From NCBI GenBank assembly GCA_958295665.1, contig OY282560.1:270917315-270981314 (forward strand): DNA of 64,000 bases. The letters are read 5' to 3'. Under the pieces are notes generated by a model. That model searched no databases, was not told the DNA's origin, and was given only the letters and a program-made list of their open reading frames with translations. This DNA is from Tipula vernalis (taxonomy: Eukaryota; Arthropoda; Insecta; Diptera; Tipulidae). Of the stretch, positions 42,381-52,700 are shown piece by piece (position 1 is the stretch's first letter; every line of letters starts with the position of its first letter). The position numbers and the translations under genes were made by a program.

Positions 42381-42569
42381 AAAATTACCATTTTTTTGGT
42401 AGTTTAAATTCCATTATTATATAATTACACTTGTATTTATTAATTTTTTATTGTCTTTAACTTAATATATTCTAATTTTGCTTTCTATGCCGAACACTTA
42501 ACCTCACTTAAGCACGCGTTTAATTACTAGTTTGTTATTCTCTTATTTTTTAGATTATCACAACACAGA

Positions 42570-42587
42570 ACCACTAATCTGACACCA
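42570..42587 (-). promoter_or_regulatory. Primer binding site of the gypsy element (probably tRNA-Leu)
   Basis: On the minus strand TGGTGTCAGATTAGTGG directly follows the 5' LTR; it is complementary to a tRNA 3' end ...CTGACACCA, as in tRNA-Leu species. The exact isoacceptor cannot be set by eye. Confidence 0.65.
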
Positions 42588-42801
42588 TGTTTTGTATACG
42601 ATAATTAATAAAAGACTCGTTATTTTAATATTTAATTTTAGTTTTCTTTTATTCATATATGTATGCTATACGCTACAAATAACTTCTCTATCTATGACAG
42701 ACACACATTTATGCTAGACGACGATGCCCTATATGCATGATTTACACTGCTGGTACTTTCATAGTCCACTAGTTGGCAGCATTAATCATACATACAACAC
42801 A
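42588..42801 (-). repeat. 5' LTR of the gypsy element
   Basis: 214 bp copy of 24006-24218 with about a dozen differences by eye, next to the primer site and followed by the ACCCC target duplication. Confidence 0.93.
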
Positions 42802-42806
42802 ACCCC

Positions 42807-43984
42807 AATGTTGTAAATTCGAAAAGTACACTAGTATAAATTGTCTGCATTAAATTAATATCGACATTTACCAACGTTAACTAGTAAATGTGCACATTAT
42901 CCAAATGTGGTAGATAAATGTAGGTTGAAATCACATTATGCAAAACACTAAAATCGGGTCACACTTGTTTTTAAGAAATTAAATTTTCGATTAATCGTTT
43001 AATATTCTACGATTAATCAATCAATTTTAAACAGTCGATTATTCGATTAATCTAACTACATTCTACTAAAAAGACGAATGGGCGAGCAAAATAATTTTTA
43101 TCGTCGGTCATAAATAATTTTCAGCGACAAAAACAAAATGAAAAAAATATTAATTTTTTTCACCAATTTTGACATAAGTTATTATACATCGTCAAACCCG
43201 AATCGCCATTTGTATTTTATCGATGATAATTATATCATTTTTAATTATCATCGAACCAGAATCGCTTTATATTATGTTGATGGTAAAATAAAATGATAAA
43301 AGCAAATGAAAAATCCAATGATATTTTTGTTTTTTCATTATCATATCATCGAACCAGAATCGAACCCCTGGCCCGTAGTGCTTTCCACCGTTCCCATATT
43401 AATTTTTTCAGGCTTGTGTTACGATAATTTTGGTGGCTTAATTGATATAGCAACTCTCTCCCTTCCTTTCTCACCTCGTCTATGATGTTTAGGTCAATTT
43501 CCGCATTTGGATCCAAAATAATAAAAACACAATTAACACAAAATACTTACTTCATTATCAAAATTTTAATATTACATTAATAATGATTACTTACCGTTAT
43601 TGCTCATTATTGTATTGTATTTTGAATTTATCACAATTAATTTTATTATTTTAATATTTTGTGATTTTTAATTTTTATTTAAACAAAAAAACGCATCAAC
43701 ATCAAATTTTAAATAACAGAAAATCAAATCAAATGAAACGTCAAATAAGAGCTATTTAGCGCCTTTTGTACATAAACTGTTCAGCGCGTTTTGTACTAAG
43801 AGCGAAATATTGCTAATAATTTTTTTTTTTTTTTTGATTACCCTGCGCTACCCTTTGCTCAGAGTAAGAATTTTTTCAACTCGAGTAAGGAAGAAGTAGA
43901 AGGAGCTTATGTCATTTAAAGTGATTTGATTGATAGAGAGTTCGTAAATAAATACTATGGTATTTTTCCTATGTCGCTCCCGAT
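42807..43984. other. AT-rich stretch with small repeats, no gene
   Basis: Presumably begins with leftover Jockey 3' sequence, but no boundary is visible. It contains a palindromic ATCGATGATAATTATATCATTTTTAATTATCATCGA-like pair near 43220-43260 and two copies of ATCATCGAACCAGAATCG (about 43243 and 43347). A tRNA-like B box occurs at about 43355-43400 on the minus strand. Poly-T at 43820-43840. Confidence 0.45.
43352..43415 (-). ncRNA. tRNA-like relic (B box only)
   Basis: Minus strand reads ...CTACGGGCCAGGGGTTCGATTCTGG, with a good B-box-like GGTTCGATTC but no convincing A box or acceptor stem. It may be the head of a tRNA-derived SINE or a chance match. Confidence 0.25.
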
Positions 43985-44009
43985 GTTATGAATCAAGCTT
44001 CAAGCTTGT

Positions 44010-44255
44010 CCATTGTTTTTTCTTTTGGTAATGTCTGTATAATCTTTAGGTTTATGTTTATATCCGTGTATGAATGTTTTTCGCTTATTATGGTATGTGT
44101 TGAGCGTAATTTGACTTGAAATTTATTTTTGTATGTGCGTGTTTTATTTCGTGTATGTGTTCAGCAAATCTCTTCGTGAATATACGACTAGTTTGTCCGA
44201 TATACCAGTTTATATATACCATAATACACCTATTCGTCCGATGATAAACTTCACC
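44010..44255 (-). pseudogene. Penelope-like element tail with GIY-YIG endonuclease, minus strand
   Basis: Translated on the minus strand it gives WYIGQTSRIFTKRFAEHIHEIKH and, after a frame change, THTIISEKHSYTD-like sequence, the GIY-YIG endonuclease of Penelope-like elements. About 90 bp at 44015-44105 nearly match 51540-51625 in inverted orientation. It abuts a plus-strand RT fragment at about 44255, so two pieces of the family are joined head to head. Confidence 0.65.
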
Positions 44256-45290
44256 TCAGCTTCATCATTTAAAATCGCAAAGTTACCCAATAAATGGCTG
44301 ACATAAACTATAAAATTGGAAGATGATTGCTCTGTAAAAAAAAAATAACAGAGCTTGTTGACCAAATTCGATCAATCAACATCCCAACAGATGCAAATCA
44401 CGCATCATTCGATGTGACAAATATGTACACCAATATACCAGTTACAGAATCGATCGAAATAACTAAAAAATTACTAATCAAAACCAAATATTTTCTAAAA
44501 AAAGTCGCAGACGTCGTTAATATATTGAACACAATTACTCGTCAAAATTATTTTCAGAACAACAATTCATTCTACATACAAAACGATGGATTACCAAGGG
44601 GAAGCCCACTTTCAGGCATATTGGCTAACATTTATTTAAAAACAACATCATTTATTGGTTCAGATGTGTGGACGATATACTTTTATTATTCAAAGGAAGC
44701 CATAGGCAACTTGACAACTTGCACAAATATATGAATAACATACAGCCGAACATTAAATCTACACTTAAAATAGAAAACAACAAATCAAGTAATTTTTTGA
44801 AATTAACTATCGAAAGTATCAACCAAAAACCCAATTTTAAAATATACCGAAAATCTACGCAAACCGATCACACTATCCATAAATCTTCTAACCATCCTCC
44901 GCAACATGAAGTCTCTGCTTACAATCATATGTTGAACAGGCTTAACTGCATTCCTATGAATAAAGTTAATTACGACACTGAATATAACATAATAACACAA
45001 ATAGCAACCCAAAATGGATTCAATATACCGGCTGAACAATAAAATAAAAAACAAACTAAATCTACAACAAACAACCACTTTACATATAGAACGAAGCAAC
45101 GCCAAAAAGTCACACTTGAATACAACCAAGTTTCCAGTCACACAATGAGAAAATTTTTTTACAAATACTACTACCAACTTGCTCACACAACAAATCACAA
45201 ATTACAGAAACAAAAAATTAAATTACTATCGGACAAACTGGTCGTACATTCAGGAAGAGTGATACAAACCGTGGTCACAGTTTAATCAAT
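44256..45290 (+). pseudogene. Penelope-like reverse transcriptase fragment, plus strand
   Basis: 44327-44734 encodes ITELVDQIRSINIPTDANHASFDVTNMYTNIPV (catalytic D) and DGLPRGSPLSGILANIYL (the Penelope GxPxGSPLSP block), with a frameshift leading to CVDDILLLFKGSHRQ (DD) and KSSNFLKLTIES...FKIYRKSTQTDHTIH (44668-45042). It is a middle fragment of the RT; its upstream part is lost at the junction. The remaining downstream region to 45290 is weak. Confidence 0.8.
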
Positions 45291-45837
45291 TACGAACCAT
45301 GACAACGATTGTTAACAGAAATATTGCTGTAGTTTTATGTTCTTGGTGCGGTTTGCGGCTATTTCTCGTCGATGTGTCGTGGGTGATCCAAGACTACAAT
45401 AATCCTGAATAAATTACTTTAGATGGAATTACACCTATCAATAAAAATTATGCATAATAGGAAGTAGTATGATCACATAACAAATCATCGAAATATTCTC
45501 AGGAACAAAAACCAAAAGAAAATCCATGATTACAAATTAATGACAATAATTCTAATCCAAACAAATTCCAGATATAGCAAGATAACTAATAATTATAATT
45601 ATTATGTTTTTATGATTTAATAATTTAAATTTTTATTATTTTATTTATTGTTCAAATTTATAACCAATACACAGAATGTTTTTCATGGATTTTTTTTTTT
45701 TTTTTTTTTTTATAATACCGATCGACCATTAAGGCATTAACTGTCTTTAGTAATTAACGGCACAGTAGTATCATCCGATTTTACGCGGGAAAACATTTCA
45801 ATTTATTATAATTTTTCCTCTAGTCTTCGGGTTTGGC

Positions 45838-45905
45838 AGCCAATAAAACTAATTTTTAATATTTATATCGACGTTTCAATAATTTTATTATCTTCTTCAG
45901 GTCTA
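45838..45905 (-). ncRNA. Hammerhead-like motif of a Penelope-like element
   Basis: On the minus strand CTGAAGA, then a self-complementary GATAAT-AAA-ATTATT stem, then GAAACGTC. These are the conserved parts of a hammerhead core (CUGANGA, stem II, GAAA, and a GUC cleavage triplet). Penelope-like elements are known to carry such motifs at their ends. Stem I is not convincing from this single copy, so activity is doubtful. Confidence 0.5.
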
Positions 45906-47515
<1,610 letters not shown>

Positions 47516-47559
47516 CTAACAGTGGACAAATGGTTAGTACGGTCGGTACCAATAACAAT

Positions 47560-48185
47560 GTTCATCAAAATTCGAATTCAGCTTCGAAAAATGTAAAGAA
47601 ACTCAAACTATCAGGTGCCAGGAAAATAAAAGAAAATGTTTAGATATTAAAAAATACTTCACAGCAACTATACCCAAGCCTACACCAGAATTGCCAACAA
47701 ACTTAGTTAGTTCATTAGCCGAAGGCGAAACAAACAATACTGTTGAGATTTATGAAATGCATAATTCGAATGTGTCAGAAATTCATTCGATCGAAAATTT
47801 TAACGAAAGCCCTTCAATAGAAGATCAGTTGATTTCCCCATCTGTATCCGACCAATTAAACGTTGACGATTCTGCAAACAACTTAATAAATTTTTCAGAT
47901 CCAGCTTTATGGCCTAAAACTCTTAACAATAAAATTACTGATTATTTGGTTGTTCAGGGTCCCAGACAAGTTCAACTTACACGATATCCTAAAGATGCAA
48001 CCAACCGTCATTTCTCCAATAATTATTACTTCCGTGTACTTTCTAATAACGAACGTGTACCGCGACGATGGATATTATATTCTGAAACTGCTGACCGTGC
48101 ATTTTGTTTCTGTTGTTTGTGTTTTGATCAAAGTGGTACGAATTCAAAATCAAGTTTAGCAAACGTACATAGATTACAATAATTG
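47560..48185 (+). pseudogene. hAT transposase, N-terminal region with TTF zinc finger
   Basis: The first part (to 47643) ends the chimeric frame: KKLKLSGARKIKENV. After a frameshift 47691-48182 has a linker, then a TTF-type zinc finger region, LWPKTLNNKITDYLVVQGPRQ...RHFSNNYYFRVL...DRAFCFCCLCF, characteristic of ZMYM-like hAT transposases. The finger binds the transposon ends in relatives. Confidence 0.8.
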
Positions 48186-50122
48186 GATCCATATATATAA
48201 AGTGATTAGGTCACATGAAACTAGCCCAATTCATATGGTATGTTATGAAAGGTGGGTAGAAACGGAATCAAGACTGAAATCAGGATCAACAATCGATCAA
48301 GCGGAACAACTTATAATTCAAAAGGAAACAGAGCGCTGGAAAAATGTTTTCAATAGATTGATGAGTATCACTCTATAGTATACCTTGCGCAAAATAATAT
48401 GGCATTCCGCGGTTCTTCTGATAAGTTATATACCAAGAATAACGGAAAATATTTAGGCCTAATTGAATTACTTGCTAAATTTGACCCCGTTATGCAGGAA
48501 CACGTTCGTCGAATCCTAAAAAACGAGTTATCTGTTCATTATTGTGGAAAAAATATTTTAAACGAAATAATTGAATTGATGGCGGAAAACGTCACTCAAA
48601 AAATAATTTCTTGTATTCAAAATGCAAAGTATTTTTCCATCATTGCTGACTGTACTCCGGATATCAGTCATATAGAGAAATTATCTCTGACTATAAAATT
48701 TGTTGATTTATCAAATGATAAAGTCGAGATATGTGAGAAATTTTTTGGTTTTACAGCGTCATCTGATGCTAGCGGTTCGGAAAGATTTATCCAATGCGAT
48801 TTTAAATTTGTAGGGAAAAACTAAAATCGAATTGAAGTACTGCCGAGGTCAAGGATATGACAATGGCGCAAATATGAAAGGCAAACACAGTGGAGTTCAA
48901 AAAAGAATTTTGGATCAAAATCCATTGGCATTTTTCATGACCTGTGAGTGCCACAACTTAAACCTGGTGTTGTGCGATGCAGCTAAATCGTCTTTAAAAT
49001 CCTTGTCATTATTTGGAATATTAGGAAGGCTTTATTCATTGTTCGCCGCGTCTGTTAATCATTGGCTAATATTAACCGATCATGTCAAATCATTGACATT
49101 AAAAAGACTTAGCGACACACGTTGGGAAGCAAAAATTTTTAGTGTTAAGGCTGTTCGTTACCAAATTGGAGATGTTCACGATGCACTTGTCAAACTTGGT
49201 GAAAAGGAAGAGAGGCACGATACAGAAATAGTACACGAAGCGTTTAGTTTAGCTCGACAATTAAAGGACTTTAATTTTCTTGTATCGTTGATCATTTGGT
49301 ATGACGTTTTGTTTCAAATCAATATTGTCAGTAAATCTATGCAGGGTCAAAATATCGATGTCAGCAAAATCGCGGATTTAATCAAAGGATGTATTAATTT
49401 TTTCAAACATTACAAACAAACCGGTTTTGAGAAAGCTATATTAGTCGCCAAAGAACTTGCCGGACTCCTTGATGCTGAAACTGACTTTCAATCAACAAAA
49501 CGAATAAGATACGTAAAACGGCAATTTAATTATGCGGGTAGAGATGAGCCCATTTTAACGCCTAAAAAACAATTTGAAATAGAATTTTTCAATATATTGC
49601 TTGATACCGTAATGATGTCGATTCAAGAAAGATTTGAACTAATTAACCAGCATGCCAAACCTGGGGATTCCTCTACGATCTAAGAAAACTGCCAAAACGC
49701 GAAGAACTTGAAAAGCACTGTAGCGATCTTCAGTTGGTTTTAACAGTTGGTGAGACTTCCGATATTGAAGGGGCTATTTTATGTGATGAACTCATCAGTA
49801 TTAAAAAATTTGTCGAACTTCTTGATGATCCGTCCCCAATCAATATTCTTAATTTCATTAAAAAAATAAAATTGAAGATTTATATCCTAATGAATGGGTT
49901 AGTTTAATAATATTATTAACTACACCTGTTATGGTTGCCAGTGGTGAAAGAAGCTTTTCAAAATTAAAATTAATTAAAACATATTTGAGATCAACTATGT
50001 CGCAAGAAAAGTTGAGTTCATTAGCAATTCTTTCAATTGAAAATGATGTAGCCCAAAGTATCGATTTCTCCGAAGTACTAAAATCTTTCGCAAGCAAGAA
50101 AGCACGAAAAGTAAATTTTTAA
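48186..50122 (+). pseudogene. hAT transposase, catalytic and dimerisation region
   Basis: Three open segments in different frames. 48399-48824: AFRGSSDKLY...NGKYLGLIELLAKFDPVMQEH and YFSIIADCTPDISH (first catalytic D region). 48832-49683: CRGQGYDNGANMKGKHSGVQ (second D), CECHNLNLVLCDAA, and SDTRWEAK. 49931-50122: a C-terminal hATC dimerisation block, VASGERSFSKLKLIKTYLRSTMSQEKLSSLAILSIEND. Stops and frameshifts separate them. Confidence 0.85.
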
Positions 50123-50570
50123 AAGAAAACTGTGTTTAATGACTCAATAATAATTTAATATTAACATAATATATTCTTGATGCAAACAAAAATCTTTACA
50201 TATAAATACAATAAAATATATTAATATGAATAAATACAATTATTCCTTACAAATATTTTTATTAAATAAAATATTTATGAATTACTATAATATTTGACTC
50301 TTATTATTGCCCTTACATATTATTATTAACTAAAAGCAGCAAAATAAAATTATAGTGTTTACTATTAATCTCAAATTGATCTAACCTGTTTCTAACCAAT
50401 TCCCTACCTTAACATCCTTATATTAGGTTTTCCCTCTTTTCAGCCTATGCAGTTTTAAAACTACATAGTTCCAATAAAATGTCGGATTTCAACTTGCTCT
50501 AAATTTAACTTCTTATTTTCTTACCAAACTCCCAATTTCATAATTCATTTTTTTATCAATTTAAATAAAA
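50123..50570 (+). other. hAT 3' non-coding region
   Basis: AT-rich sequence between the transposase stop and the terminal GC-rich motif, with no ORF. Confidence 0.5.
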
Positions 50571-50631
50571 AATAACAGGGGCGCTCCAACAATTCTCGCG
50601 CAGGGCGCTCAAATGTCTGGAGCCGGCGCTG
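50571..50631 (+). repeat. hAT right terminal sequence
   Basis: CAGGGGCGCTCC starts a subterminal GC-rich block containing GGGCGCTC and ending AAATGTCTGGAGCCGGCGCTG. It has the layout of ZMYM-type hAT ends. It was picked up as the apparent C terminus of a gypsy ORF, which is wrong. Confidence 0.65.
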
Positions 50632-51476
50632 GGTTGATGTCCCATAGGAGGTTTTAAAATATGATTCACCGGTTTATTCATCTTACAAGTATCGCATTTG
50701 AGAACAAATTCTCTAAGGTCGGAAGCCATAGTCGACCAGTAGAACTGGCGCTGTAATCGTTCTAAAGTCTTTTGCACTCCCATATGAGCTGATGATGAAG
50801 CGCTGTGTGCTTGCCTAATGATAGCTGCCTGTAATTCCTCTGGAACTAGCAATTTCCAATCAGATATATCAGTGTTAAGATATTTAGAACCATACGCGAG
50901 TTGAATTAGAATCATACCATACCTAATGCAATAATTACTGCTGATTTGAGAACCAAGACTCTCAATATTTCTAATTTAATCTAGATACGGAGCTGATGAA
51001 AATGCAATGGAGTTAAGATTGATATGTACCGATGGTAGCTGATCATCAGGAATTGGCGCAACTGGGTCGGATAAATTATCGATGGAGCATAGATAGGAGA
51101 TCGAGTAAGTTTCACTATCTAATTTATATAGTTATAGCCAAGCCAACATGCTAACGGTGTTAAGCGCATAACGAATCCGCTACGATATTTTCTGAACCCT
51201 TTCGATAATCAATTACGAAGTTATAAGGCTGGAGTTTTAAACTCCACCTCGCTAATATTCCCGAGAGGTCCTTCTGGGCCATTAACCACCGTAATGCAGC
51301 ATGATCTGTGTATATCGTAAATTGATATCCCTCAATATAACACCTAAACTTTTTGACACTGACCACGGCAGCTAAGCATTCCAACTCTGTTACCGTATAA
51401 TTTTTCTGAGCGGCGTTTAGCTTCTACGAAATGAAAGCTATTGGACGCTGCCGCCGACCCTCGGAACTCGCGTCGA
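50632..51476 (-). pseudogene. Ty3/gypsy fragment (RNase H and integrase zinc finger)
   Basis: Minus strand: DASSEGRRQRPIAFIS, then ELECLAAVVSVKKFRCYIEGYQFTIYTDHAALRWLMAQ and VADSLC (RNase H, 51160-51476), and after a gap WKLLVPEELQAAIIRQAHSASSSAHMGVQKTLERLQRQFYW and CDTCKMNK (integrase H2C2 finger, 50640-50915). The catalytic integrase core is cut away by the hAT end at 50631 and the upstream pol by the Penelope tail at about 51477. A family distinct from the gypsy at 24-42 kb. Confidence 0.8.
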
Positions 51477-51735
51477 ATTGAATAAAAAACAGTCGAGCCT
51501 TTTTTCGAACCGATTTTTTTTTTTTGACATGATCAGAATAATAACCGAAACACATTCATACACGGATATAAACACAAACCTAAAAATTATACAGACATTA
51601 CCGAAAGGAAAAACAATGGACAGTCTTGAAGAATATCATATTTACGAACACCGAAACAATCCGATGTTGCTGAATGACAAAATCAACACAAAAACAAATA
51701 GTATTTACGAATTCATGTTACATAACAAATAAACG
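51477..51735 (+). pseudogene. Penelope-like element tail (end of GIY-YIG protein)
   Basis: The plus strand reads THSYTDINTNLKIIQTLPKGKTMDSLEEYHIYEHR and a TKTNSIYEFML end, the C terminus of the Penelope endonuclease region. The stretch 51540-51625 nearly equals 44015-44105 in inverted orientation, so it is the same family as the fragment at 44.0 kb. Confidence 0.65.
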
Positions 51736-51796
51736 AATTAACAGTTTTTTACCGAAGGGAAAATGTATAAAAAGACGAAAAAAATTTCAAATTAAT

Positions 51797-51974
51797 CACC
51801 CCTATTATGATTGTCGAGTCGATCGACAATCGACACGACTCTGTGTTGCCTTTTCCTTTTTCTTATTGTTTTTATCAAATGGAAAAAACGAAAACGCAAG
51901 AGTCGATCGACAATCGACACGACTCTCGAGAGTCGTGTCGATTGTCGATCGACTCTTGAATCATAATAGGGGTG
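51797..51974. mobile_element. Palindromic MITE-like element
   Basis: 178 bp, ending in CACCCCTATTATGATT and AATCATAATAGGGGTG (perfect 16 bp inverted ends), flanked by AAT on both sides (a possible 3 bp target copy). Inside, a 26 bp unit beginning GAGTCGATCGACAATCG occurs three times, two direct and one inverted. Almost the whole can fold into hairpins. No coding capacity; ORFs seen are side effects. Confidence 0.6.
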
Positions 51975-51991
51975 AATATAGTTGTTAAAAG

Positions 51992-52025
51992 ACACTGATG
52001 GTGGAAGAATGTTCGGAAACTAGTT
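51992..52025 (+). ncRNA. Possible decayed hammerhead-like motif
   Basis: CACTGATGGTGGAAGAATGTTCGGAAACTAG has CTGATG and GGAAAC in hammerhead order, in keeping with a Penelope tail just upstream. The core is imperfect (A9 position is G) so it is probably a relic. Confidence 0.3.
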
Positions 52026-52216
52026 CTTTAAAAAAAAAATAAATAAATAAATAAAATTAAAACTAAACTAAAAAAAAGTTTTTAACTTATTTAAATAATT
52101 TTCTATTTTTATTTTTAATTTTTTTTGTAAGTTTTTAATTTATTGAAGAATTGTGAATAAAGTGAGCCACAACAAATCGAAAAGAATAAATAATAGATTT
52201 AAACTCCACGTGATAA
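52026..52216. other. AT-rich gap
   Basis: Contains an (AAAT)n run at about 52030-52055; no gene. Confidence 0.4.
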
Positions 52217-52700
52217 ATGAGAAGCCAATTCACCGTTAATGGCGACCGTTATTGTGCCATGTTACCTGACTTTTTATTCCCTACGATTGGAGAGCGAGAC
52301 TGGGCCGTTATTTGTTTTCAACAGGATTGCATCACTGCCCACACAGCCAACGATATAATAAACATTTTGCACCGTACCTTTGAAAATCGTATTATAGCTA
52401 AACTGGCCACCTAGGAGCTGCGATTTGACTCCGTTAGACTATTATTAGTTGGGAAGCCGTTAAGGACAAATGTTTTGTTAATCATTCAGAGACGGCTGGG
52501 GCTTTGAAAGATGCTATTAAAGTGACTTTTGCTAATAGTGACTCAAACGACTGAAAATGTACTGAAAAATTTGGTCTACAGAATGGGCTATTGCAAATCC
52601 GGCGGAGGCTGATTGCCTTTTTTACAATGGTTGTAAAAGCTAAAAATATTTTAAAAAGGTCTCATCAGGCTTTCAGAACATGTGCGGTTTTTCTAATTGC
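52217..52700 (+). pseudogene. Tc1/mariner-type transposase fragment
   Basis: VNGDRYCAMLPDFLFPTIGERDWAVICFQQDCITAHTANDIINIL carries the second catalytic D block (FQQD..TAHTA) of mariner-like transposases. After a stop near 52412 the same family continues in other frames as CDLTP-like and VKDKCFVN...SETAGALKDAI and ending in a KNLVYRMGYCKSGGG-like stretch. The N-terminal DNA-binding part is missing. Confidence 0.65.

Larger units (their letters stand above)
24006..42801 (-). mobile_element. Mag-type Ty3/gypsy LTR retrotransposon, split by a Maverick
   Basis: Two LTRs (24006-24218 and 42588-42801) start and end TG...CA in element orientation and are flanked by ACCCC at 24001-24005 and 42802-42806. 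Minus-strand genes run Gag-PR, RT, RNase H, integrase from right to left. A Gag and protease in one ORF and a K02A2.6-like Gag suggest the Mag lineage. The integrase is interrupted by the 14.26 kb Maverick at 25097-39357, without which the element would be about 4.5 kb. The LTRs differ at about a dozen sites by eye, so it is older than the BEL insertion. Confidence 0.92.
47516..50631 (+). mobile_element. hAT transposon (ZMYM-type), left end rearranged
   Basis: Transposase remains lead to a right terminus ending GGAGCCGGCGCTG at 50631, the family's terminal sequence (CAGCGCCGGCTCC in reverse). The right end also has the typical GCGCTCC...GGGCGCTC spacing. The left TIR is missing: I found no CAGCGCCGGCTCC-like match upstream, where the sequence is Penelope RT. 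The next eight bases, GGTTGATG (50632-50639), are the expected target copy but have no partner on the left. Confidence 0.7.
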
